Shown one piece after another: positions 33,479 through 41,569 of a stretch of 64,000 nt of DNA. This stretch comes from JBHOQS01 sp042408875 (GTDB lineage Bacteria; Chloroflexota; UBA11872; JBHOQS01). The notes below the pieces were generated by a model that made no database searches, was not told the DNA's origin, and saw only the letters and a program-made list of their open reading frames with translations. Where the stretch lies: assembly GCA_042408875.1 (NCBI GenBank), contig JBHOQS010000027.1:248001-312000 (forward strand), written 5' to 3'. Both the position numbers and the translations under genes were made by a program. The stretch's first letter is position 1, and every line of letters starts with the position of its first letter.

Positions 33479-33820
33479 AATCAGGCATTCGCCACACAGG
33501 CCGCGGAAACGTGGGTCCTGACAACGGGAGCGAAAGATACGTCCGCAGACCTGGCAGCGATCCGAGTGGTACGCCCGCGCGGCGGCGGAGAGCACCTCGT
33601 CATCGGAAGCGCCGAGCACCTTGGCGTGCTCCACGCGTATGCGCAGATTGCATGCCGCAGCCTGGTAGGCGCGGCTCCCCGAGAACAACCGCTCCGCATC
33701 CTGGGCCTCCTGCACCCGCACGAAGGCCGCGCGCGCCAGGGTCACGTGCTCCAGCGCTTCCTCGAGCGTCCGGGCCAGCGGCCAGGCAAAGGGCGTGCCA
33801 CTCAACTGCCAGGGAACCAC
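33470..33820 (-). CDS. Small zinc-ribbon-like protein, unknown function
   Basis: A 116-residue protein from GTG 33820. The middle is helical (LEEALEHVTLARAAFVRVQE, RAYQAAACNLRIRVEHAKVL). The C-terminus has CQVCGRIFRSRC then GLCGECLIAP: two CxxC pairs about 20 residues apart, as in a zinc ribbon. It may bind nucleic acid or protein. AT-rich patches lie on both sides. I do not recognise a family. Confidence 0.55.
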   Translation of the reverse strand: MVPWQLSGTPFAWPLARTLEEALEHVTLARAAFVRVQEAQDAERLFSGSRAYQAAACNLRIRVEHAKVLGASDDEVLSAAARAYHSDRCQVCGRIFRSRCQDPRFRGLCGECLIAP

Positions 33821-33904
33821 GGTTCAACCTACCAGACGCCTGCGCGGGCGACTGCCGTTGCAGGCTGCTGTTCAACCGGCTGGGTCGCAAGCCAGTGCTG
33901 AATG

Positions 33905-34015
33905 ACAATGAATAAACGAAATGAATAAACGAATAGAATTAAAAGAGTAGAATAAACAAATAAAACAAACAAATGAATGCAGACGAATGAAAAATGAACG
34001 AATGAAAATGGGCTT
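33905..34015. repeat. AT-rich simple-sequence patch (AATGAATAAACG type)
   Basis: Imperfect repeats of GAATGAA and AATAAACGAA dominate, with very few G or C. It lies between two minus-strand small genes, just upstream of the zinc-ribbon gene. No gene or promoter is evident. Confidence 0.75.
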
Positions 34016-34049
34016 GATCAGCACAGTGCCTTGGCCTTATCGGCCAACC

Positions 34050-34160
34050 TTACTGTTTTAGAAATAGCAAGTACAATACCTGAAAACCCGTGTATGCCAG
34101 CACCACAAGGCAGATCAGCAGAGCGATGGCCGTCACTGCCTTGACCTGTGTATCCGTCAC
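34050..34160 (-). CDS. 36-residue single-helix membrane peptide
   Basis: GTG 34160 with GAGGGG eight bases upstream opens 36 codons: a short hydrophilic start (MTDTQVKAVTA), one hydrophobic helix (IALLICLVVLAYTGFQVLYL) and the tail FLKQ. A small hairpin (TTGGCC/GGCCAA) follows the stop. Too short for normal gene calls; it lies between AT-rich patches. The function is unknown. Confidence 0.45.
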   Translation of the reverse strand: MTDTQVKAVTAIALLICLVVLAYTGFQVLYLLFLKQ

Positions 34161-34317
34161 CTCGCGTACCCCTCGAGAGGCTGCCCGGCCACGTCACGAG
34201 TCGGGCGGCTCGATTGTAGCCCCGCGCGCGCGATGGCGTCAAGCCAAGCAGCCACCCCGGCTTGCCCTAGCGCCGGTCGTGCGATACGCTCTGCCCGACC
34301 AGCCCTATGCCAGAACT

Positions 34318-34436
34318 CTATGAGAACTAGAGAACTTAGTAAATATCAATAAATAAACCAGTAAACTCAGCTCAGTACATTCAGCAAATCAGTAAATAAT
34401 AAAAATAAATAATAATAATAATAAATAAAAACGCTG
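34318..34436. repeat. AT-rich patch with TAA/AAT repeats before the GH20 gene
   Basis: Runs of AATAATAATAA and AAATAAAAA end 13 bp before the GH20 start; a normal GGAGGG ribosome site follows it. No coding capacity. Confidence 0.75.
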
Positions 34437-34449
34437 GAGGGAACGCGCT

Positions 34450-36693
34450 ATGCCGGAGGTCTCGACGACCATCTTTCCGGAGCCGCAGCGCGCGCGCTGG
34501 AGCGGCGCGGCGGTCTCGCTCGGCCGTGCGGGCGCCGCACAGTCTGAGATCCTGCCGATCATCCTCCCGCAGGAGGCTGCGCCTTTGGAGCACGAGGCCG
34601 CGCAACTCATCGCTGATCGGCTGGCAGCCCTGGGGCTCTCCCGACCTACTATCACTTCGGCGGTGCCTGTGGAACAGCCGGCTATCCGGCTCGGGGCCGC
34701 CGCGCGTGCCGTGCCGGGGCTGGCGGAGCTGCTCGACGGCCTCCCCGATCGTTCGGAAGGCTACGCCCTGCGCATCGCCCTGGGGAGCATCGCCCTGGCT
34801 GGCCGCACCCCGGAGGGCACCTTCTACGCTGCGCAGACGCTGGCACAGCTTCTCCAGCGCCAGGGCGAGGACGTGCTGGTGCCGGCAGGAGAGGTGCAGG
34901 ACTGGCCGGACCTGCGCTATCGCGGCCTGTACGTCGAGTCGAAGTGGGGGCCGGACCTGATGGCCCTGGACGACTGGCGCCGCCTGATCGACGAGATGGC
35001 GGCGCTCAAGCTCAATAGCCTCGGCATCGGCGTCTACGGCTGTTGGGTGGTGCAGTATGACGGCCGCCGTACCGAGTTCCTGATGGTGCCCTTCCCTGAA
35101 CATCCGGAGCTCAGGACGCCCAAGGTGATCCGCTGGTACTCGCCTGCGGCCGGTGCCTGGCAGTCGCTCGACTACCTGCCGCGGATGTTCACCGAGGACT
35201 TCTTCGGCCAGATCGTGGCGTACGGCCGCCGGCGCAACGTGCGCGTCCGGCCGCACTTCAATGGCCCCGGACACAACACGCTCATCCCGTCGGTGTACCC
35301 CGAGGTATCGGCGAAGACGGCGGAGGGCGCGCCCACTGGCTATGGCTACTGCCTGACCTCTGAGGCCACGTACCGGCTCCTCTTCTCGCTGTACGACTCG
35401 CTCATCGAGCGCCACCTGCGCCCCCACGGCGGTACCTGGTGGCATATGGCCATGGACGAGGTGAATTCCTACGCAGGCATCGACCCCCGCGACGAGACGC
35501 GCATCGTGAGCCCCTGGTGCGAGTGTCCGCAATGCCGCGGGCGCGACCGTGCCGAGCTCCTCGTAGACTTCGCCGTGCGCAGTGTAGAGCACCTGCTCAG
35601 CCGCGGCATCACCGACATCACGCTCTGGAACGACGCTCTGGAGAAGCTGGGCGCGCTGGAGCGCTTCGCCGAGCGGCTGCGCGAGCGCGGGCTCATTCAG
35701 CATGTCGCGGTGCAGTGGTGGCGCTACAGCGAGCCGCCGCTCGAGCCCAGGCCGGAGGCGGGCCTACGCGCCTGGGTGACGCCTATGGCCGGCTACTGGT
35801 CGAACCTGTTCCACCATAGCTATCTCACGAATATCTACTCGATGCTGGCCGGTGGCTTCGCCCGCGGCGCAGAGGGCGCTGACGCCTACTGCATCTACGA
35901 CCCGGCGTACCACCGCAACTACGCCTGCCTGGCCGAGTACGCCTGGAACCAGAGCAGCAGCGGCGACCTGTTCCAGTTCAAGAGCAAGTACGCCCGCTGG
36001 CTGGTGCCGCCCGCTGGACCGCCAGGCCAGGGCGGCGTGCGCACCCGCTTCGGGCCTGGCGTAGAGCTGTTCGACCGGCTGGACCATATCTTCGACTCGT
36101 CATACGAGCCGCTCGGCGCCCTGCTAGACTCACTGCTGTACTACTGGTACACCTACCCGGCCGCGCGGACGGCGGGCCTGCGGTACCCCAGGGACGTGCT
36201 GGCCGGTCTGGCCGGTCTGCGCGGCGCGCCGCGGGCCTGGCAGGCTATCGAGCGCGCCCGTGGCTTCGCCGAGACCGCGCTCGCCCGCCTGAAGGATGCC
36301 CTCGCTGGCGAGGAGCGAGACGAGCCCAGGCGCCGCACGCTTCAGGAGTACGCTGCCGAGTGCACCAAGCTGATCGAGGTCGTGAACGCATACAGCGCAG
36401 CGCTCAACGCTGTACGCCTGTACCGCCAGGCGCAGCAGAGCTGGGCGCCGGACCGCGCGCAGGCCGCTGCCGCGCTAGAGCGCGCCACGGCCAGCCTGCG
36501 CCGGGCGGCGGCATCTGTCCAGGAAGCGATGCGAGCACTGGAGCAGGCGAAAGCACCCTTCCTACTGCCGCACACGCTGCGCGATCTGAGCGCGCTGTAC
36601 GCCTACTTCGACCGGCTGACGGCCGCGACAGTGCGGCTGATGGAGCAACCGCCGGAGGTGCTGCCGGACTTCTTTACGCTGGACAGTGCCTGA
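34450..36693 (+). CDS. Glycoside hydrolase family 20-like (hexosaminidase-type) protein
   Basis: A 747-residue hydrolase probably acting on N-acetylhexosaminides, in the cytoplasm (no signal peptide). The N-terminal alpha/beta domain ends with EGTFYAAQTLAQLL and DWPDLRYRGLYVE, the entry to the GH20 barrel. The catalytic pair seems to be Asp-Glu in WWHMAMDEVNSYAG (about residues 331-344). NGPGHNT and QWWRYSEPPLEP are later barrel parts. A helical C-terminal domain (residues about 600-740, with ATASLRRAAASVQEAM) is not typical. The ribosome site is GGAGGG. Substrate is inferred. Confidence 0.78.
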   Translation: MPEVSTTIFPEPQRARWSGAAVSLGRAGAAQSEILPIILPQEAAPLEHEAAQLIADRLAALGLSRPTITSAVPVEQPAIRLGAAARAVPGLAELLDGLPDRSEGYALRIALGSIALAGRTPEGTFYAAQTLAQLLQRQGEDVLVPAGEVQDWPDLRYRGLYVESKWGPDLMALDDWRRLIDEMAALKLNSLGIGVYGCWVVQYDGRRTEFLMVPFPEHPELRTPKVIRWYSPAAGAWQSLDYLPRMFTEDFFGQIVAYGRRRNVRVRPHFNGPGHNTLIPSVYPEVSAKTAEGAPTGYGYCLTSEATYRLLFSLYDSLIERHLRPHGGTWWHMAMDEVNSYAGIDPRDETRIVSPWCECPQCRGRDRAELLVDFAVRSVEHLLSRGITDITLWNDALEKLGALERFAERLRERGLIQHVAVQWWRYSEPPLEPRPEAGLRAWVTPMAGYWSNLFHHSYLTNIYSMLAGGFARGAEGADAYCIYDPAYHRNYACLAEYAWNQSSSGDLFQFKSKYARWLVPPAGPPGQGGVRTRFGPGVELFDRLDHIFDSSYEPLGALLDSLLYYWYTYPAARTAGLRYPRDVLAGLAGLRGAPRAWQAIERARGFAETALARLKDALAGEERDEPRRRTLQEYAAECTKLIEVVNAYSAALNAVRLYRQAQQSWAPDRAQAAAALERATASLRRAAASVQEAMRALEQAKAPFLLPHTLRDLSALYAYFDRLTAATVRLMEQPPEVLPDFFTLDSA

Positions 36694-36705
36694 GGCGGCG
36701 CGCCC

Positions 36706-36735
36706 TTGCAGGCGCCCTGAGCGATGCTCTACAAT
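36706..36735 (+). promoter_or_regulatory. Possible promoter for metG
   Basis: TTGCAG (36706-36711) and TACAAT (36730-36735) with 18 bp between. It gives a leader of about 135 nt before metG. No T-box or SAM riboswitch signature is seen in that leader. Confidence 0.4.
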
Positions 36736-36875
36736 CGCCGCTGTTATACGTGCATTCAGTCTAGGGGTAATGCAGGTGTAAGGCCCGTTGGCGGTGACTT
36801 TGTGAATCTGTTAACATGAGCATGAACCGGGTGCTCGGCGTGCCCGGGTGAGGAACTTGTCTCAGGCCTGCGCTC

Positions 36876-38420
36876 ATGGGGACTGCGATGGCAACGTTCT
36901 ACATCACCACAGCGATCGATTACGTCAACGCCCGCCCGCATATCGGCCACGCCTTCGAGAAGATCGGTGCCGACGCGATCGCCCGGCACCGGCGCCTCAA
37001 AGGCTTCGACGTCATGTTCCTCATCGGCACTGATGAGAACAGCCTCAACGCCGAGCGCGAGGCCAAGCGCCAGGGGCTCGATCCGCAGGAGTATTGCGAC
37101 CGCATGGCCGCGCAGTTCCAGGCCATCTGGAAGCGGCTGGCGATTTCAAACGATGACTTCATCCGCACGACCGAGCCGCGCCACAAGAAAGCGGCGCAGC
37201 AGTTCTTCAAGCTGGTGCAGGACCGCGGCGATATCTACAAGGGCACGTACGAAGGCTGGTACTGCGTGTCTTGCGAGGCCTTCTACAGCGAGGACGAGCT
37301 GAAAGACGGCCTCTGTCCGGTGCACAGCACGCGGCCGGAGTGGATCAAGGAAGAGAACTACTTCTTCGCCCTGTCGCGGTACCAGGAGCGCCTGCTCAAG
37401 CACTATGAGGAGCACCCGGAATTCGTACAGCCCGACTTCCGGCGCAACGAAGTGATCAACATAGTCCGCGGCGGACTCAAGGACTTCAGCGTGTCGCGGG
37501 CATCGATGCGCTGGGGCATTCCGGTGCCCGGCGACCCTAGCCAAGTGATTTATGTCTGGTTCGACGCCCTGCTGAACTACATCAGCGCTATCGGCTACGG
37601 CTCGGACGAAGAGAAGTTCCGCAAGTACTGGCCAGCCGACGTGCACGTGATCGGCAAGGATATCGTGCGCTTCCACTGCGTATACTGGCCAGCCATGCTC
37701 ATGTCCGCCGGGCTGCCGCTGCCCAGGCAGGTGTTTGGCCACGGCTTCGTGTACCTGAAGGGCGAGAAGATCAGCAAGACGCGGGGCAACATCGTTGATC
37801 CGAGCCAGATGGTAGACGAGTATGGGGCCGACGCGGTGCGATACTACCTGCTGCGCGAGATCCCCTTCGAGCGCGACGGTGACTTCGACTGGGAGAGCTT
37901 CGAGCGCCGCTACAACGCCGAGCTGGCGAACGATCTAGGCAACCTGCTCAACCGTACCGTCAGCATGATCGGCCGGTACTTCGGCGGGAGCATCCCGGCG
38001 CCTGGCCCGGCGGAGCCGGCCGACGACGACCTGCGCCAGACGGCGCAGCAGGCGATTGCCGTCACCGACGAGATGCTGGAGCGCTTTGCCTTCAGCGAGG
38101 CGCTCAACGGCACGTGGCAGCTCGTTGCACGAGCGAACAAGTATATCGACGAGACCCAGCCGTGGGTACTGGCGCGCGATCCGGGGCAGCGCGAGCGGCT
38201 GGGCACGGTGCTGTACAACGCTGCGGAGGCGGTGCGGCTGATCGCGCTGCTGGTGTCGCCAGTGATGCCCGATGCCGCCGACCGCATGCTGGCGCAGTTG
38301 GGGCTGCCGGCGGTGCAGGGGGCAGCCTGGGTCACTGAGCTTTCCTGGGGCCGGCTGGCGCCGGGAGGCCGCGTGCAGCCTGCCGGGCCGCTCTTCCCGC
38401 GGCTGGAGCGTAGTGATTAG
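36876..38420 (+). CDS. metG: Methionine-tRNA ligase
   Basis: Charges initiator and elongator tRNAs with methionine. The 514-residue protein has the class I HIGH motif in ARPHIGHAFEKIGADAIARH (residues about 19-38) and the KMSKS equivalent KISKT (about residue 300). The zinc-binding Cys region (YCVSCEAFYSED, LCPVHS) has a CxxC then one further Cys. The anticodon-binding domain follows. The short length shows that the tRNA-binding C-terminal extension is absent. ATG 36876 is used; ATG 36888 is also possible. Confidence 0.95.
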   Translation: MGTAMATFYITTAIDYVNARPHIGHAFEKIGADAIARHRRLKGFDVMFLIGTDENSLNAEREAKRQGLDPQEYCDRMAAQFQAIWKRLAISNDDFIRTTEPRHKKAAQQFFKLVQDRGDIYKGTYEGWYCVSCEAFYSEDELKDGLCPVHSTRPEWIKEENYFFALSRYQERLLKHYEEHPEFVQPDFRRNEVINIVRGGLKDFSVSRASMRWGIPVPGDPSQVIYVWFDALLNYISAIGYGSDEEKFRKYWPADVHVIGKDIVRFHCVYWPAMLMSAGLPLPRQVFGHGFVYLKGEKISKTRGNIVDPSQMVDEYGADAVRYYLLREIPFERDGDFDWESFERRYNAELANDLGNLLNRTVSMIGRYFGGSIPAPGPAEPADDDLRQTAQQAIAVTDEMLERFAFSEALNGTWQLVARANKYIDETQPWVLARDPGQRERLGTVLYNAAEAVRLIALLVSPVMPDAADRMLAQLGLPAVQGAAWVTELSWGRLAPGGRVQPAGPLFPRLERSD

Positions 38421-38422
38421 CG

Positions 38423-39229
38423 GTGGGCATGCAGGAGCCGGCCATGCCGGGGGCGCTGACTGATACGCATGCCCACCTGGCGTTGCCCGAGTTCGCCTAT
38501 GACCTGGCCGCGGTCCTCGCGCGGGCGCGGGCGGCTGGGGTGCTGCGCATCGTGGTCGTGGCGATCGACCCCGAGACCGCGCGACGGAGTATTGCCCTGG
38601 CCAGGACGCACCGCGGCCTCTACGCCACGGTCGGGCTGCACCCGCACGCGGCGGAGCGCTGGTCTCCTGCGCTCGCGGCGGAGCTCGAGGAGCTGTGCCG
38701 CGACCCGGCTGTGGTGGCCGTGGGCGAGACAGGGCTGGACCGCGTGCGCGGCAGCCCGTGGGAGGCGCAGGTCCGCGCGTTCGAGGCGCAGCTCGCCCTG
38801 GCCGCGCAGGTAGGGAAGCCGGTGATTATTCACAATCGCGGGGCCGGACCCGACATCCTGGCCTGTCTCGACCGAGCGCCGGCTCTGCCAGCCGGAGTGA
38901 TGCACTGCTTCACCGGCGACGCTGGACTGGCGCGCGCGTATGTGGAACGTGGCTTCTCGCTCTCGTTCGCCGGGATCGTCACCTACCGGTCAGGAGCGTT
39001 TTTGCAGGAAGCTGTGGCGGCGGTGCCGGAGGACCGGCTGCTGCTCGAGACTGACAGCCCGTACCTGGCGCCGGTGCCCCGACGAGGGCAGCGCAACGAG
39101 CCGGCCAACCTGCCATACACGGCGGCCCGAGTCGCTGCCTGGCGCGGCCTGAGCGTGGAGGCGCTGGCGCATATCACCTCGGCGAATGCGACACGGTTCT
39201 TTCGACTGGATCGCCGAGACACCACATAG
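38423..39229 (+). CDS. TatD-family metal-dependent hydrolase
   Basis: A 268-residue TIM-barrel nuclease-like enzyme. It has the metal motif THAHLALPEF (HxH at about 15-17), YATVGLHPHAAERW, GETGLDRV, VIIHNRGAG, HCFTGDAG and LLETDSPYLAP. Family members act as 3'-5' DNase or RNase. It starts three bases after the metG stop, so it may be coupled. GTG 38423 or ATG 38429 are both possible. Confidence 0.88.
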   Translation: MGMQEPAMPGALTDTHAHLALPEFAYDLAAVLARARAAGVLRIVVVAIDPETARRSIALARTHRGLYATVGLHPHAAERWSPALAAELEELCRDPAVVAVGETGLDRVRGSPWEAQVRAFEAQLALAAQVGKPVIIHNRGAGPDILACLDRAPALPAGVMHCFTGDAGLARAYVERGFSLSFAGIVTYRSGAFLQEAVAAVPEDRLLLETDSPYLAPVPRRGQRNEPANLPYTAARVAAWRGLSVEALAHITSANATRFFRLDRRDTT

Positions 39230-39267
39230 ACGGGACGGAGCTCTAACCCAGCGGAGGGGACCGCGGA

Positions 39268-40233
39268 GTGGCCACACTGGCGCTGCTGAATCCCGTGGCT
39301 TCGGAGATGGCCAGCGTTGAGGAGGTGCTAGCGCGGGTTTGCCAGGTCGAGAACCCGCTGCTGGCAGAAGCGTTGCGCCATGTGCTGCGCTCCGGCGGCA
39401 AGCGGGTGCGCTCAGCACTAGTGCTGCTGTCCTCGGCGTTTCATCCCTACCCGCGCCCGCCGGTGATCCAGCTCGCCGCGGCGACGGAATGCCTGCACGC
39501 CGCCACGCTCGTCCACGACGACATTATCGACAATGCGGCCACGCGCCGCGGGGTCGAGACGGTCAACGTGCGCTGGAGCAACACCATTGCCGTGCTCACC
39601 GGCGACTACCTGTTCGCCAAGTCGGCCGAGATGATCGCTGCCCTGGGCTCGACGGAAGTGATGGGGCTGATGGCGCGGGCAGTCATGGCGGTCTGCCAGG
39701 GCGAGATCGAGGAGCCAGCGCTCAAGCCCGGCGCCGACCACATGGAAGAGCAGTACTACCGCACTATCCGCCAGAAGACGGCGCACTTGATGGTGTTTGC
39801 CTGCGAGGCGGCCGCCACGCTCACCGGCGCGCCCTCAAGTGTCGTGCGGGCCTTCCACGACTACGCCATGAACATCGGCATGGCGTTCCAGATCGCCGAT
39901 GACATCCTCGATATCACCGGCTCTGAAGATCTGCTGGGGAAGCCAGTGGGCAGCGATCTGCGCGAAGGGGTGTTGACGCTGCCGGTGATCCGCTATCTGC
40001 AACAGCATCCGAACGATCCGCGCATCCTGCGCGTGCTTGGCAGCGAGGACGGAGAGGCGGATGTCGCCCTGGCTGTCGAGCTGATCAAGCGCTCGGGCGC
40101 CGTCGATCAGGCCTATGCCCGCGCGCGCGAGTTCGCCAGTGCAGCCATCGCTGCACTGGACGGCCTGCCGCACAACGCCCATCGCCAGGCCCTGGTCGAC
40201 CTGGCCGAGTACGTGGTCAGGCGTCGCTCCTGA
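39268..40233 (+). CDS. Polyprenyl diphosphate synthase
   Basis: Extends isoprenoid chains for quinones or other lipids. The 321-residue product from GTG 39268 (GGAGGGG seven bases upstream) has GGKRVRSALVLLSS, the first Asp-rich motif in TLVHDDIIDNATRRG-like context (LVHDDIIDNA) and the second in FQIADDILDITGSEDLLGKP. It is of the long-chain (heptaprenyl/octaprenyl) type. The length of product cannot be read safely. It is the fourth plus-strand gene after metG and tatD. Confidence 0.9.
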   Translation: MATLALLNPVASEMASVEEVLARVCQVENPLLAEALRHVLRSGGKRVRSALVLLSSAFHPYPRPPVIQLAAATECLHAATLVHDDIIDNAATRRGVETVNVRWSNTIAVLTGDYLFAKSAEMIAALGSTEVMGLMARAVMAVCQGEIEEPALKPGADHMEEQYYRTIRQKTAHLMVFACEAAATLTGAPSSVVRAFHDYAMNIGMAFQIADDILDITGSEDLLGKPVGSDLREGVLTLPVIRYLQQHPNDPRILRVLGSEDGEADVALAVELIKRSGAVDQAYARAREFASAAIAALDGLPHNAHRQALVDLAEYVVRRRS

Positions 40234-40263
40234 ACTGTTCTATCTCTAGCTTCACGAGATCCA

Positions 40264-40292
40264 TTGTCCCCCGCCAGAGCCTGGACTATAAT
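40264..40292 (+). promoter_or_regulatory. Sigma-70-type promoter for the 40427 gene
   Basis: TTGTCC (40264-40269), 17 bp, then a perfect TATAAT (40287-40292). Transcription would start near 40299, leaving a 128-nt leader before the ATG at 40427. Confidence 0.65.
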
Positions 40293-40426
40293 GGCCGGGG
40301 TCTTCCTGCTGTGGCACCCATGGCACCAGGGGCGAAGGGGCCAGCGCTGCGGGCCTGCTGCGTCGGTCCAGGCAGCGCGTGGTGCGCACTGCCCCACCCA
40401 TCTCAGCACCTGAGGAGGCGAGTGCA

Positions 40427-41416
40427 ATGCCACGACCCGTTACCCTCTTCACCGGGCAATGGGCAGACCTGCCCATTGAGACGATGTGCCAGAAGGCCAG
40501 GGACTTTGGCTACGACGGGCTAGAGCTCTGTAGCTGGGGCGACCACTTCGACGTCCTGCGCGCTGCCGAGGACAAGAGCTACTGCGACCAGCGCCGCGAG
40601 CTACTGGGCCGCTACGGGCTGAACGTCTGGGCCTTCAGCGTGCACCTGGCCGGCCAGCTCGTGCTGGACCATATCGACGAGCGGCACAACGGCTTCGTGC
40701 CGGAGGATATCAGGGGCCAGCCGGAGAAGATGCGTGAATGGGGCATCCGCATGTGCAAGGCGGCGCCCTGGGCAGCCAAGAACCTGGGCGTGCAGGTCGT
40801 CACCGGCTTCACGGGTTCCTCGATCTGGCACCTGTGGTTCCCCTTCCCACCGCAGGTGCCCGACCTGATCAAGCGCGGCTTCGACCTGTTCGCTGAGCGC
40901 TGGAACCCCATCCTGGACGAGTTCAAGGCTGCCGGCGTGCGCTTCGCTCACGAGGTGCATCCCAGCGAGATCGCCTACGACTTCTGGAGCGCCGAGCAGG
41001 CCCTCGAAGCGATCGGCCGGCGGCCGGAGTTCGGCTTCAACTTCGATCCCAGCCACCTGGTCTGGCAGGGCATTGACCCGGCGAAGTTCATCTACCATTT
41101 TGCCGACCGGATCTACCACGTCCATGTAAAAGACTCGAAGGTCACCCTGGACGGGCAGAACAGCGTGCTCTGCTCACACCTGAACTTCGGCGACCGCCGC
41201 CGCGGCTGGGACTTCGTCTCGCCGGGGCACGGTGACGTGAACTTCGAGTCGATCATCCGCGCCCTTAACCGCATCGGCTATCAGGGCCCGCTCTCGGTCG
41301 AGTGGGAGGATAGCGGCATGGATCGCGAGCACGGCGCCCGCGAGGCCGTGCAGTTCGTCCGCCGCATCGACTTTGCCCCCTCGGCCGTAGCATTCGACGC
41401 CGCGTTCAAACGGTAA
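40427..41416 (+). CDS. Sugar phosphate isomerase/epimerase (xylose isomerase-like TIM barrel)
   Basis: A 329-residue protein of the AP endonuclease 2/xylose isomerase-like barrel superfamily. ATG 40427 has AGGAGG eight bases upstream. Conserved blocks: KARDFGYDGLELCSWGDHFD, FAHEVHPSEIAYDFW (metal-binding E and H), FNFDPSHLVWQG, YHVHVKDSK and LSVEWEDSG. Members isomerise or epimerise keto-sugars and inositol derivatives. It is followed by a Gfo/Idh/MocA dehydrogenase, a common partner in sugar or inositol breakdown. Confidence 0.85.
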   Translation: MPRPVTLFTGQWADLPIETMCQKARDFGYDGLELCSWGDHFDVLRAAEDKSYCDQRRELLGRYGLNVWAFSVHLAGQLVLDHIDERHNGFVPEDIRGQPEKMREWGIRMCKAAPWAAKNLGVQVVTGFTGSSIWHLWFPFPPQVPDLIKRGFDLFAERWNPILDEFKAAGVRFAHEVHPSEIAYDFWSAEQALEAIGRRPEFGFNFDPSHLVWQGIDPAKFIYHFADRIYHVHVKDSKVTLDGQNSVLCSHLNFGDRRRGWDFVSPGHGDVNFESIIRALNRIGYQGPLSVEWEDSGMDREHGAREAVQFVRRIDFAPSAVAFDAAFKR

Positions 41417-41426
41417 GGGTGAGACG

Positions 41427-41541
41427 TGTACTGCGTACTGCGTATTACGTAAGCCTCTGCTGCAACTGGCAAGGGCGGCTATCTCTGAGGCGGTGTATGC
41501 GGATGCGCTTACGTATTACTCGTTACGCAGTACGCAGTACA
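41427..41541. repeat. Large TACTGCGTA-type inverted repeat
   Basis: Left arm 41427-41453 and right arm 41508-41541 are reverse complements over 18 bp (TGTACTGCGTACTGCGTA) plus eight to nine further bases, interrupted by a seven-base bulge in the right arm. The loop is about 54 bases. It lies in the 153-bp gap between the isomerase and the oxidoreductase genes. It has the same core as the palindrome at 5319. Confidence 0.7.
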
Positions 41542-41569
41542 TAGTAGCATTCCGAAGGAGCCTGGAGCC

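Noticed and set aside
34381..35703. 440-codon minus-strand frame over the GH20 gene
   Set aside because: Antisense shadow and its end runs into AT repeats.
36736..36875. T-box or SAM riboswitch before metG
   Set aside because: The leader lacks the conserved T-box AGGGUGGNACCGCG-like segment and any SAM riboswitch core.
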